Source: an uncultured Saprospiraceae bacterium (lineage in GTDB: Bacteria > Bacteroidota > Bacteroidia > Chitinophagales > Saprospiraceae). Taken from it: 52,996 nt of DNA. Under the pieces are notes generated by a model. It was not told the origin of the DNA. It was given only the letters and a program-made list of their open reading frames with translations, and ran no database searches. The position numbers and the translations under genes were made by a program. Positions 6,956 through 16,000 of the stretch are shown piece by piece. The stretch is taken from assembly GCA_938028705.1 (NCBI GenBank), contig CALIZI010000111.1, positions 1 through 52,996 of the forward strand, in the 5' to 3' direction. How positions within the stretch are numbered: the stretch's first letter is position 1; every line of letters begins with the position of its first letter.

Positions 6956-8180
6956 GCAATAATACTTTTTCAAGTTGGTTTAAATTAGGTATCGCGCCAT
7001 AATTTCCTTTCAGATAATTCTTTTCAAAGAGGTCTTTTGCCCGCACCCCTTTTATATCCGACAAGTCGTAAATTTCGCTGTCTCCCTCGTCTGATTTTTC
7101 CAGAAAAGTAATTTGGTCGCGCCTCAATAACTCGCTGTCCATGAGGTTGGTATCATGCGTAGCAAAAATCAACTGCGCTTCTTCGTGTGCATCCGGCGAC
7201 TGGAATAACTCTATGATTTTTCTGGTTAATTTTGGGTGTAATAACGCATCCATTTCATCTATAATGAGTGCTTTCCCTTCCTTGATACTATTATAAATGA
7301 TAGATGCAAAATCAAATACTTTTTTCGTTCCTGCCGCTTCTTCGCTTTCGAGTATAAAGTGTGTTTTTTCACCATTAATTTTTCTGACGATAATGGGAAT
7401 TTTATGAGTTTGACCGTCTGGTGCAACAGCTTTTTTAAGTTCAGAATCAATTATGCTACCGTCAATTTCATGTAGCAATTTAACCGTCCAATTTTTGAAT
7501 GTATCATCATGTTCAAAATAGTGTATCGTCTGCATGAATAGTGGATTACTGAACCTATTTCTTGCAGGCAGATTGGGCATGATAATTATTTTACTGCTTA
7601 TACACTCTTTTACAATTGAAGATATAGGTGAACTTAGCTGATCTAATATTGAGATGACTAATGTTTTTTCACTAAACATTTTAATGCCTTGCCTGAGAAT
7701 TTTCCCCTCTTTAAATGTAGCCTCATTCAATTCAATGAGTTGCTGTCCTTCTCGCTCAAATAAGACGACTTCTTTTTCTCTTTTCAGATAAAGCCATTCG
7801 CGGTGAACTTTCTCCATATCTACCTCAAAACCATATCTATACTTATTACCTTCATGTACAAATATGATTTGAAAATAGGACGGTTGTTTTATTAGTTCTC
7901 CATCCAGTTTATATGGTGAGACAAAATCTTGAAAGACTTCATCATATTTTAAATTCTTATCCAAAATCTTCCACATTGCCACCAAGCCTAAAATCAAATT
8001 GGATTTGCCGGAAGCATTCGCCCCGAATATAGCTTTTGTTTTGACTACACGATAATCTCCTTTTATTTTAGCCACTCTACGAATATTGTCATCCTGTTCC
8101 TGTTCGTTAGATGCTTCTAAAGAAAAGACCTGTAATTCTTTGAATGATTTGAAATTTTGAATAGCAAATTCTAATAGCAT
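6948..8180 (-). CDS. AbiL/RloA-like AAA ATPase
   Basis: A 410-residue SMC/ABC-like ATPase. Residues 1-20 (LLEFAIQNFKSFKELQVFSL) form the usual first strands. Walker A GANASGKS is at 53-60, Walker B ALIIDEMDALLHP at about 305-316, and a switch histidine follows in LIFATHDTNLMD. This matches ATP-binding proteins paired with RloB in AbiL-type abortive infection systems. It is the first gene of the pair and overlaps RloB by 8 bases. Its probable job is to sense infection or restrain RloB by ATP binding; this is inference from related systems. Confidence 0.82.
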   Translation of the reverse strand: MLLEFAIQNFKSFKELQVFSLEASNEQEQDDNIRRVAKIKGDYRVVKTKAIFGANASGKSNLILGLVAMWKILDKNLKYDEVFQDFVSPYKLDGELIKQPSYFQIIFVHEGNKYRYGFEVDMEKVHREWLYLKREKEVVLFEREGQQLIELNEATFKEGKILRQGIKMFSEKTLVISILDQLSSPISSIVKECISSKIIIMPNLPARNRFSNPLFMQTIHYFEHDDTFKNWTVKLLHEIDGSIIDSELKKAVAPDGQTHKIPIIVRKINGEKTHFILESEEAAGTKKVFDFASIIYNSIKEGKALIIDEMDALLHPKLTRKIIELFQSPDAHEEAQLIFATHDTNLMDSELLRRDQITFLEKSDEGDSEIYDLSDIKGVRAKDLFEKNYLKGNYGAIPNLNQLEKVLLHV

Positions 8181-8302
8181 AATGCCGTTATTTTGTTTTT
8201 TTATTGCAAAAATAACGAATTATGTTAGTTATTCCTAATGGTAAAGTGAAACTTTTGTTGTTTTTTTACGAAAAATTTGTTTTAGGTTTTTCTCAAGTCA
8301 AA

Positions 8303-8391
8303 CGTGTTGCTCCCTTACTGTCGTCGGCAGCTAAAGACAGCCGTTACGGGGCAGCCTTGTTTTTCATCTAAATTTTTCTTACATTTATATA
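8303..8391 (+). promoter_or_regulatory. Repeat-borne promoter TTG-N20-TACATTTA
   Basis: A repeat (GTTGCTCCCTTACTGTCGT, then GCTAAAGACAGCCGTTACGG) ends in TTG (8357-8359), a 20-base spacer and TACATTTA (8380-8387), close to the Bacteroidota TTG-N19/20-TAnnTTTG consensus. The ATG of the next gene is at 8392, so the transcript would be leaderless or nearly so. Related repeat/promoter blocks lie near 9318-9381 and 10018-10151, and a reversed fragment at about 32914-32951. Confidence 0.6.
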
Positions 8392-8712
8392 ATGACAGAT
8401 TACCACGATAAAGGTTGGAAACATACTGCGACTTACTCTGCACGAGTACTTGATTTCAGTGAAAATTTTGTCAAGACCGAAGTGTTGATTAACAAAAATG
8501 AAGGCAAATATCAAGTGCGAAATATTCCAAGACAGCTATTTGACGGGCAAACCTTATCACATGGTAAATTGATTCAGATTTTTCATTTTATAAAGTTGAA
8601 TGAGATGAAAGTGAGGATAGAAGACGGCGAAAATCATGTAAATCCAAGTGACTTTCCCGAAAATAATTTATTTGATAGTGTGAAGGATTTTGATATATTC
8701 AAATCCCAATAA
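8392..8712 (+). CDS. Hypothetical protein
   Basis: Not recognised. 106 residues, soluble, no signal peptide or TM. The sequence alternates beta-like stretches (SARVLDFSENFVKTEVLINK) with an acidic C-terminus. It has its own promoter-bearing repeat with the -7 box only 4 bases from the ATG. Position between the AbiL-like pair and the toxin-antitoxin pair suggests an accessory gene; no function can be assigned. Confidence 0.55.
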   Translation: MTDYHDKGWKHTATYSARVLDFSENFVKTEVLINKNEGKYQVRNIPRQLFDGQTLSHGKLIQIFHFIKLNEMKVRIEDGENHVNPSDFPENNLFDSVKDFDIFKSQ

Positions 8713-8729
8713 GTGTAAAGCAATCTTCG

Positions 8730-8790
8730 TGAATTTAACAAAACAATCTGTTTTCAACCTCTTATTTTTTTCAAAATTTCCTTACATTTA
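8730..8790 (+). promoter_or_regulatory. Promoter-like block with TACATTTA
   Basis: The block aligns with 10090-10151: AACAATCTGTTTTCAACCTC here against AACAATTTGTTTCAACCTC there, both ending AAAATTTCCTTACATTT. The -7 box is TACATTTA at 8783-8790. The -33 position reads TTA with an 18-base spacer, so it is weaker than its copies. The leader to the ATG at 8818 is about 25 bases. Confidence 0.5.
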
Positions 8791-8817
8791 TCACGATAAA
8801 AAATTAAAAAAACTAAC

Positions 8818-9318
8818 ATGGGATTTACACCAATTACTATTGATAAATATGTAAAAAAGCATTTAAAAAGCAATCCTTCTACGAATGAAAAGGAATTGCG
8901 TAAAGGACTAAAATCCGCTTTAAATGCTTACAAAAATGGCGTGAAATGCGCTTGTGGAAATGATATTTGGGTCATTGCTTCTGCAAGTGTGGGGAATAAG
9001 TGTTTTACGTGCATCACCGGAGAAGCCTACCCGACAGATGATTACGAAATCAAAGGAGCAACAGAAAAAGCACATAACTTGCGAGGCAGACACATCAGTG
9101 AAATCCCTCCCACTAAAATAGCCGGCTTCTTTGACGATGACGGTTATGAAATAAATACAGATTTAATCAAAAAACCGTCTCTGTGTTTGACCTGCCTTAA
9201 AAATGACGACCCGCATGAAGAATTTCTATGCAACATGACCAGATATGACCAGCAAAATAGTGATGAATTTAGATGTGGTGCATACCAAAAAATAGATGAT
9301 AACAGCCTCCCATTTTAG
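8818..9318 (+). CDS. Conserved cysteine-rich protein, probable zinc ribbon
   Basis: 166 residues, soluble. Two cysteine clusters are visible: CACGNDIWVIASASVGNKCFTC (residues about 44-65) and SLCLTCLKNDDPHEEFLC with a final C near 157, which suggests two structural zinc sites. I recall proteins with this cysteine-rich core as widespread, uncharacterised Bacteroidota/Proteobacteria hypotheticals, but cannot name a family. The basic N-terminal helix (TIDKYVKKHLKSNPS) could bind nucleic acid. Function unknown; located within the defence-like region. Confidence 0.6.
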   Translation: MGFTPITIDKYVKKHLKSNPSTNEKELRKGLKSALNAYKNGVKCACGNDIWVIASASVGNKCFTCITGEAYPTDDYEIKGATEKAHNLRGRHISEIPPTKIAGFFDDDGYEINTDLIKKPSLCLTCLKNDDPHEEFLCNMTRYDQQNSDEFRCGAYQKIDDNSLPF

Positions 9319-9344
9319 GACTTGCTTGCCGTAGCCGGTACGGG

Positions 9345-9381
9345 GAAACCTTGTTTTTAGTTCAAAAATTCCTTACATTTA
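9345..9381 (+). promoter_or_regulatory. Repeat-borne promoter TTG-N20-TACATTTA before the toxin-antitoxin pair
   Basis: TTG at 9351-9353, a 20-base spacer and TACATTTA at 9374-9381, downstream of GCCGGTACGGGGAAACCTTG. This matches the block before 8392 (CCGTTACGGGGCAGCCTTG). Leader to the antitoxin ATG (9424) is about 35 bases. Confidence 0.6.
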
Positions 9382-9423
9382 CAGTATGACACAGTATCTT
9401 ATCACCAACAAAAGACAGTTTTT

Positions 9424-9696
9424 ATGAGTACAATAGAAATGAAGGCACAAATTTATGACTATGTGGAGCAATTGCAAGATGATAATTTTGTGCAAGCTAT
9501 ACATGCCATGTTGGATGCTTATGTGTCGAAGCAAAAAGACCCTGTTATTGGTTACGAATTGGACGGTACACCACAGTATGCCTCTGAAATGAAGGCAGTA
9601 TATGACCGTCGTGTAGAGGCAGTAGAACGCGGTGAATACATTACATTGGAAGCACTTGAAGAAAAATCAAAAACATGGACGAAACCTACCGCGTAA
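9424..9696 (+). CDS. Antitoxin of a ParDE/RelBE-type pair
   Basis: A 90-residue, mostly helical acidic protein. The N-terminal half (MSTIEMKAQIYDYVEQLQDD, FVQAIHAMLDAY) is the probable dimerising or regulatory part. The C-terminal VERGEYITLEALEEKSKTW resembles toxin-wrapping tails of addiction-module antitoxins in Bacteroidota. Gene order antitoxin-toxin with a 22 bp overlap supports the assignment. It would neutralise the toxin and probably autoregulate the promoter at 9351-9381. Confidence 0.75.
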   Translation: MSTIEMKAQIYDYVEQLQDDNFVQAIHAMLDAYVSKQKDPVIGYELDGTPQYASEMKAVYDRRVEAVERGEYITLEALEEKSKTWTKPTA

Positions 9697-10004
9697 TCAT
9701 AGATAAGGAAGCCGAAGAAAAGATTGCCGATATTGTAAAATACCTGACCGAAAATGCTTCTCCACGAACTGCCGAAAACGTAAGGGCAGGGCTTTTTGAA
9801 GCTATGAAAGGACTGCGTACCATGCCTGAAAGTTATGGCTTATTGCGTTATGTAAGCTCTAAGGAAAAAACATATCGTCGTATATTGAAATGGTCATACC
9901 TGATTATTTTTTATATCAAAGAAGATGAAAAAGAAGTTATCCTAGTTGACATTACTCATTCCAGCCAAGACCCTCAACGTCTGATTGATAAATTTTCCGA
10001 TTGA
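9675..10004 (+). CDS. ParE/RelE-family toxin
   Basis: A 109-residue protein with the RelE/ParE superfamily fold pattern: VIIDKEAEEKIADIVKYL, two helices with SPRTAENVRAGLFEAMKGLRTMPE, then strands YRRILKWSYLIIFYIKEDEKEVILVDITHSSQDPQRL. The final H-S-x-Q-D-P-x-R stretch is typical of ParE-type toxins. Whether it inhibits gyrase or cuts mRNA cannot be read from sequence. The ATG at 9675 overlaps the antitoxin gene by 22 bp. The next gene is parE, the topoisomerase IV subunit; the shared name is coincidental. Confidence 0.85.
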   Translation: MDETYRVIIDKEAEEKIADIVKYLTENASPRTAENVRAGLFEAMKGLRTMPESYGLLRYVSSKEKTYRRILKWSYLIIFYIKEDEKEVILVDITHSSQDPQRLIDKFSD

Positions 10005-10017
10005 ATTATTATTTTAC

Positions 10018-10151
10018 ATGTTGCTCCCTTGCGGTCGTTCCCGATAACTATGACGGGATTAAAGACAGCCGCTGCGTGGGGTAAACACGAATTTAATTCA
10101 AAACAATTTGTTTCAACCTCTTGTTTTTTTATCAAAATTTCCTTACATTTG
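10018..10151 (+). promoter_or_regulatory. Repeat-borne promoter TTG-N20-TACATTTG for the topoisomerase gene
   Basis: The repeat (GTTGCTCCCTTGCGGTCGT, later AAAGACAGCCGCTGCGTGGG) is followed by TTG at 10121-10123, a 20-base spacer and a perfect TACATTTG at 10144-10151. Transcript start near 10156, leaving a leader of about 90 bases that contains a small hairpin (AGAGACGCGATTAATCGCGTCTCT, read as arms AGAGACGCGATT and complement) at about 10172-10195. Confidence 0.7.
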
Positions 10152-10245
10152 CCCAAATAAAAAATAACGGTAGAGACGCGATTAATCGCGTCTCTACGTG
10201 CGAAAATTGGAATTTGTTTTTTGGAATTTGGAATTTTAAAAAAAT

Positions 10246-12096
10246 ATGGCGCAAACAGTAACATACAACGAAGACAACATACGTTCACTGGATTGGAAAG
10301 AGCATATCAGGATGCGTCCGGGTATGTATATCGGGAAATTGGGCGATGGTTCTTCGCCGGACGATGGGATTTATATATTAGTCAAAGAAGTCATTGATAA
10401 TTCGATTGATGAGTATGTCATGGGGCATGGCAAGGTCATCGAAATTGACATCAAAGACGGCATGGTATCGGTGCGCGATTATGGGCGTGGGATTCCTTTG
10501 GGCAAGGTCGTGGATTGTGTGTCGCGCATCAATACAGGCGGAAAATACGACTCAAAGGCGTTTAAAAAATCGGTGGGGTTGAATGGTGTCGGTACGAAGG
10601 CGGTCAATGCGCTGTCCGATTATTTTAAGGTGCAATCGGTACGCGACGGCAAGACAAAAATCGCCGAATTTGAACGCGGTGTCATTACTTCCGATGCCAA
10701 AGTCCGCAAGTCAAAAGATGAAAACGGGACCTACATGGAGTTCAAGCCCGATGCGTCGATTTTCAAAAAATACCGCTATATCCCGGAGTTTTTGGAGAAT
10801 CAATTGTGGAACTACGTCTATCTCAATGCGGGGCTGAAAATTCTTTTCAACGGCAAATCATTTTACTCCAAAAACGGCTTGCTCGACCTCCTCACCCGCA
10901 AGACGGCAAAGGAGGAATTGCGCTATCCAATCATACATTTGAAGGACGAAGACATCGAAATCGCCCTCTCGCACGGCAATCAATACGGCGAACAATACTA
11001 CTCCTTTGTTAATGGTCAATACACCACGCAGGGCGGTACGCATTTGCAGTTTTTCCGCGAGGCATTGGTCAAGACGGTGCGTGATTTTTATGGTAAAAGT
11101 TATGACGCGACGGACATCCGCGCCTCTGTCGTTGGTGCGATAAGTCTGCGTGTAGAAGACCCAATTTTTGAATCGCAAACCAAAACCAAACTTGGTTCGC
11201 AAAACATGGGACCGGACGGACCGACAGTGCGTTTATTTATCAATGATTTTATCAAAAAACACCTTGATAATTTCCTACATCAAAATCCCGATACGGCAAC
11301 GGCACTCCAAAAGCGCATCATTCAATCGGAACGTGAGCGCAAAGAAATTGCCGGCGTAAAAAAACTCGCCAACCAACGCGCCAAAAAAGCCAATCTCAAT
11401 AATAAAAAATTGCGCGATTGCCGCGTTCATTTTGCCGATAAAAAGAAAGAAAATCACTTAGATACGACCTTATTTATTACAGAAGGAGACTCGGCAAGTG
11501 GGTCGATTACGAAGGCGCGGGATGTGCAGACGCAAGCCGTGTTTAGTTTGCGTGGAAAGCCTTTGAATTGCTTTGGTCTGACCAAAAAAGTGGTCTATGA
11601 AAACGAGGAATTTAACCTACTCCAACACGCCCTCAATATCGAAAACGGCGTGGACGAATTGCGTTATAATCGCGTCGTAGTCGCTACGGATGCCGATGTG
11701 GATGGGATGCACATTCGCTTGTTGTTGTTGACGTTTTTCCTCCAATTTTTCCCCGATCTTGTACGGCAAGGGCATTTGTATATTTTGGAAACGCCGCTAT
11801 TTCGCGTTCGCAACAAAAAAGAGACAATTTATTGTTATTCGGATAAAGAAAGGCTCAAAGCTATTGACAAGCTCAAAGGAAATCCCGAAATTACACGCTT
11901 TAAAGGTCTTGGTGAAATTTCGCCCGACGAATTTGGCGGATTTATCGGCGAAGATATACGCCTCGAACCCGTCATTGTGCAGGAAGATTCCGATATTGGC
12001 GCGACACTTTCGTATTATATGGGCAAAAATACGCCCGCGAGACAGTTGTTTATTATTGATAATTTGAAAGTGGAACTCGACGAAGTCGAAGAGTAG
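10246..12096 (+). CDS. parE: DNA topoisomerase IV subunit B
   Basis: 616 residues, the usual length for Bacteroidota ParE. The GHKL ATPase domain has [11 protein letters not shown] (catalytic E48, Mg-binding N52), DYGRGIPLG and [12 protein letters not shown]. The transducer follows, then TOPRIM with EGDSASGS at about 412-420 and [17 protein letters not shown] instead of the EGDSAGGSA of GyrB identifies ParE. The C-terminus keeps [12 protein letters not shown]. With ParC (not in this window) it decatenates daughter chromosomes. The start [20 protein letters not shown] fits the family. The stop codon TAG is the first copy of a GAGTAGC word series that fills the next gap. Confidence 0.96.
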   Translation: MAQTVTYNEDNIRSLDWKEHIRMRPGMYIGKLGDGSSPDDGIYILVKEVIDNSIDEYVMGHGKVIEIDIKDGMVSVRDYGRGIPLGKVVDCVSRINTGGKYDSKAFKKSVGLNGVGTKAVNALSDYFKVQSVRDGKTKIAEFERGVITSDAKVRKSKDENGTYMEFKPDASIFKKYRYIPEFLENQLWNYVYLNAGLKILFNGKSFYSKNGLLDLLTRKTAKEELRYPIIHLKDEDIEIALSHGNQYGEQYYSFVNGQYTTQGGTHLQFFREALVKTVRDFYGKSYDATDIRASVVGAISLRVEDPIFESQTKTKLGSQNMGPDGPTVRLFINDFIKKHLDNFLHQNPDTATALQKRIIQSERERKEIAGVKKLANQRAKKANLNNKKLRDCRVHFADKKKENHLDTTLFITEGDSASGSITKARDVQTQAVFSLRGKPLNCFGLTKKVVYENEEFNLLQHALNIENGVDELRYNRVVVATDADVDGMHIRLLLLTFFLQFFPDLVRQGHLYILETPLFRVRNKKETIYCYSDKERLKAIDKLKGNPEITRFKGLGEISPDEFGGFIGEDIRLEPVIVQEDSDIGATLSYYMGKNTPARQLFIIDNLKVELDEVEE

Positions 12097-12181
12097 CGAG
12101 TAGCGAGTGCCGAGTAGCGAGTTCTAATTCCTTGATAATTTTAAACTTAGACTTAATCTTAAACTTGAACTTGAACTTAAT
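12094..12181. repeat. GAGTAGC and ACTTAAACTTGA words from stop to start codon
   Basis: The gap begins with the parE stop codon inside GAGTAGCGAGTAGCGAGTGC and continues with ACTTAGACTTAATCTTAAAC words up to the next ATG. The second word set is repeated in both orientations after the next gene (12500-12590), so the small lipoprotein gene is bracketed by the same words. Confidence 0.65.
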
Positions 12182-12499
12182 ATGAAATATTTATTATCAC
12201 TCCTCTTAATCTTTGCTTTGGGTGTTGCAGTTATCAGTTGCAATAGTGGCGATTCTTCCACCACGAAAATCGAAAAAGCGACCGACAAAAATGGTAAAGA
12301 ATATAAATCTCCCTACATCTGCCCGATGACTTGCAAAGGCAGTGGTAGCGATCAACCCGGCAAATGTCCTGCTTGTGGAATGAACTACGTTGCCACCGCT
12401 TACAAAAATGACCATAGTGGACATAACCACGACCATAGCGGTCATAGTCATGGTGGTGTTCCTCACGACCATGATGGTGATGGGAAACCGGACCACTGA
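12182..12499 (+). CDS. Lipoprotein with a heavy-metal-binding domain
   Basis: 105 residues. Signal peptide with lipobox VISC (C20), so probably anchored in the cell envelope. Residues 45-68 (YICPMTC ... GKCPACGM) form a four-cysteine heavy-metal-binding motif like those in CopB/ZntA-associated and efflux-associated proteins. The tail (about 75-105) is a His/Asp-rich metal-binding stretch (NDHSGHNHDHSGHSHGG). Likely binds Cu, Zn or similar ions in the periplasm. No efflux genes are adjacent. Expression may be tied to parE or to flanking repeats; no own promoter is seen. Confidence 0.8.
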   Translation: MKYLLSLLLIFALGVAVISCNSGDSSTTKIEKATDKNGKEYKSPYICPMTCKGSGSDQPGKCPACGMNYVATAYKNDHSGHNHDHSGHSHGGVPHDHDGDGKPDH

Positions 12500-12594
12500 T
12501 AAGTTTAAGCTTAAGTCGAAGATTAAGTTTAAATATGGATTTTGGCTGCGCCAAAATTTTAAACTTAGACTTAATCTTCAACTTAAACTTACTC
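12500..12594. repeat. AAGTTTAAG word hairpin
   Basis: Left arm AAGTTTAAGCTTAAGTCGAAG with following AAGTTTAA, right arm TTAAACTTAGACTTAATCTTCAACTTAAACTT. They are nearly complementary around the mini-hairpin TTTTGGCTGCGCCAAAA. It fills the gap between the lipoprotein gene and the tRNA. Confidence 0.75.
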
Positions 12595-12679
12595 ACCCGG
12601 GTGGCGGAATTGGTAGACGCGCTAGATTCAGGTTCTAGTGTCCACTGCGGACGTGCAGGTTCAAGTCCTGTTCCGGGTA
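12595..12679 (+). tRNA. tRNA-Leu (CAG anticodon)
   Basis: An 85-base cloverleaf can be drawn. Acceptor ACCCGGG pairs with TCCGGGT. The D-arm region reads GGCGGAATTGGTAGACGC, the anticodon stem CTAGA/TCTAG has loop TTCAGGT (anticodon CAG), the long variable arm is GTCC/GGAC, and the T arm GCAGG-TTCAAGT-CCTGT. The long variable arm and GGTAGACGC are typical of bacterial tRNA-Leu. CCA is not encoded (the discriminator A is followed by CAT). Confidence 0.95.
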
Positions 12680-12728
12680 CATATAAGATTTTAAATGAAA
12701 TTAACTCTAATATAAAATATATTTTTTC

Positions 12729-12759
12729 AAATCAGGAATTTGATATTTCTGATTTTTTT
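12729..12759 (+). terminator. Terminator of tRNA-Leu
   Basis: Arms AAATCAG and CTGATTT with a short loop, followed by a T-rich run. It lies about 50 bases after the tRNA. The hairpin loop and 3' arm overlap the -33 element of the following promoter. Confidence 0.55.
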
Positions 12760-12769
12760 CTTATATTTG
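12739..12769 (+). promoter_or_regulatory. Promoter TTG-N20-TATATTTG for the giant secreted protein
   Basis: TTG at 12739-12741, a 20-base spacer and TATATTTG at 12762-12769, a full match to the Bacteroidota consensus. Transcription would begin near 12775 and leave a leader of about 250 bases before the ATG at 13028. Nothing else recognisable is seen in 12780-13027, which is AT-rich. Confidence 0.65.
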
Positions 12770-13027
12770 TCAAACAACACTGAAACGACTTTTTTCAATC
12801 AATTTTTATTCAAGAGAATATCTTGCTACGATATCTTAACACCAAAATACAAAAACAGCCATAATCTATTAATTCATTAATAGTATTTATCTTTTATAAT
12901 ATTTTTATTAAAAAAATCGCTGTCGAATGATAACGACTTTGCTATATCTGATATATTATAGTAATGAATGAATTGTTTAGATAATCCACAGTCAGTTATA
13001 TTATTTTTTTAATCCAAAACAGACATT

Positions 13028-16000
13028 ATGAATAACCACTATTTTTACAACACAACACTTTCTACTTTTTTATTTATTTTAATTTTTACACAATTTTCTT
13101 ACGGTCAAAAAAACACAAGGATACCCACCTTTGAAGGAAAAATCGTTACGGATGTTTCCAAAAATCAACTCAAACAAAATTTTAATAGACAAGAAGTTTT
13201 TGAATTACCAACACGCGAATTGAGTGCTTTGGTGCAAGGTAAATCCACGACCCAATTTGAATTAAAATTGGGTGATAGTCACCAATGGAAAATAACCTTA
13301 TTCGATAGCAATTTACATGCTGAGAACTATATCACTCGTGTAATGACGGAAAACGGTATAGTGGCAATGCCACAAGAAGCGAATGCTGTTTTTAAAGGTT
13401 ATCTGAATGACGATTATGACCATGAAGTTCGTCTGACGATTGCCGAAGGCTTTATTTTTGGTTTTGTGAATACAGGAGCAGAGCGATATTATATAGAGCC
13501 GCTGAAGCACCACGACAAACAGGCAAACACAGACCATTTTGTACTGTACAAAAGCGAAGATATTGTACCGAATGAGGATGCTTTTTGTGGTGTAAAAGAC
13601 ATTGACAAAGAGCGGCAGGAAGTAGCGGAATATAAGCAAAATACTTTAGCTTGTCTGGAAGCGGAGTTGGCACAAGCTGCCGATTATAGTATGTACAATA
13701 AATACGGTAGTGTAGCTGCCTTGAATCTGTACATGGATGGTATTATGAATGTAGTAGCAACCTATTACGATGATGAATTTGCAGAGCAGATTGTCATCTT
13801 GATTTCGGAGCGTTATATTGTAGCTTGTAATGGCTGCGACCCGTGGCTCGGAACGAGTGATTATAATATTATTTTTCCCGATTTTCACTCTTGGGCAAAC
13901 AGTGCGGAGGGCTTTGTCACACCTCATGATATGATATGTCTGTGGACCAATAGAAACATCGGTTCGGGCGGACCAAGCGGCGCAGTGGGAGTGGTAGATG
14001 ATATTGGACAAGTATGTAATCCGCGTGGTAGCAGTACCATATTTGAGGATTTTTCGGATGTGCTTTTTGAAATGCAGATAATGGCAACACACGAATTGGG
14101 ACATCTCTTTGGTGCTTTTCACAATTATAGTTTTGGTTGCAATGTAGCACGCGACCCTTTGATTATGGATCCTTTTGTATCTCCGGCAGTCGGCTGGTCA
14201 ACGGGGGCAGAAGCCTGCACCCTACCCGGAGGTGGTTCTGTTGGGGCTATCAATGCTTATGTTGCTACGATTACTTGTTTGAGTAGTTGTGTGGGTGTGG
14301 TCTGTGAAAATACAGTTATAGATAGTTTGAATATAACGAGTGTATCTTCCAATAGCATCAGTCTCACTTGGAATGCCGTAGCCACAAACTATGAAGTACG
14401 CAGTCGCCCATACAATACATCTGCATGGACTTATACCAATGCGACTTCGGCTACTAATGAAACCATAAGCGGCTTGTCGTGCAGTACGCCATACGAAGTG
14501 CAGGTGAGAACGGATTGTGGTAATGGATTATTCGGACCACCAAGAACGACTTTGACGACTACAACAGGATTGAATATTGATGCTGTAAATACGACGAATT
14601 GTGGCAATGGTCAATACGATTTAGAGCTTGTCATTAATACGGATAATGCTCCGCAAGGCAGTTCTTTTGATGTCATTGTAGATGGCAACACAAGTACACA
14701 AACGTATAGCGGAATCAATCCACAGGCAGTTCTCATACCGGGTCTTTCGGCTGATGGTCGTAGCGGAATTATTGTTTCGGCAGGTGATACGATTTGCCAA
14801 CAAAGTACAACTTACGATGCGCCTGCATTGGAATGTATTTGCTCGCCTATTCAGGTAGAAAATTTTGACAATTGCAGCCTTCCCGAAGGTTGGACGAATG
14901 TTTCTACGGGAGACACAATAGCACGTTGGAACTTTGGACCTTTTACGTCAGGAATTGGTACCGGTAGTGGCAATTTTGACGGTACATGTATGGCATTTTT
15001 TGATGATTATGCTTACGATGATAATGGCGGTGAGCGCATGGTACTCACTTCGCCGCTTATTGATATGACGGATTATCGAAATGCTAATCTTGAATTTGAT
15101 TATAATTTCTTCACCTATCATTCAGGCTCTTTCAATGTCGAAATATTTGACGGAACGAATTGGGTGAATGTACTCAATGAAACGACTTTTGCCTGCGGTC
15201 CTTGGAACAATTGTACGCCGCCTCATGCCGATATTTCGATACAGCAATATGCCAACCCTGATTTTCAAGTCGCTTTTACTTTTGATGATGGCGGCGATAA
15301 ACAATGGTTTGCTGCAATAGATAATTTTAGTATATGTGGTAATCTAGATTCCTGTGCAGCCATTAATCCCAATTTTGTGATTTGTCATGGAGAAGAATTG
15401 AATTATGATTTGACACAACAAGATTTGACAGTCAATCCGCTAGGAGCTACGGTTACATGGTACGACGGGCAACCCAGTACCGGAACTGCCACAATGATTA
15501 GTCCCGCAACATCGGTGGATTTGACAAGTGTTGACCTGTGGGCTTCGGTATTGACAGCGAATGCTTGTACCAAAGAAACACAAATCACTTACAAACTTTC
15601 GCCCGACCTTAGTATTACTAATAGTATTGACACCATCTGTGCAGGTGCTACGGTACAATTATGTGCCAGGGCTTCTATACCCGCTACGGCAATTAATTGG
15701 ACAGATGAATCAGGAATAAGCATCGGAACAGAAAGCTGTGTTAATGTAACACCTTCATTGACCACAACTTATAACGTCGCTTATACCGATATATTGGGAT
15801 GTTCACATACCCTGCCGACAACGGTTCATGTATTGACCGAATCCCTTGCACCCATCGTTTTTGATGCTAATTTCTGCGAATCGGATGATTTTATGAATTA
15901 TGATTTGACACAGTGGGATACGTATTTGGGAGGAGATATGGGAAGTTCTACGATAGATTGGTACAACGGACAACCTTCGGTTGGTGGCATAGACATTACG

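Noticed and set aside
12206-12596. His-rich frames antisense to the metal-binding lipoprotein
   Set aside because: Mirror of the His/Asp-rich codons on the plus strand.
12595-12679. tRNA-Leu as an integration site of the giant gene or an island
   Set aside because: No integrase and no second copy of the tRNA 3' end was seen in the window.
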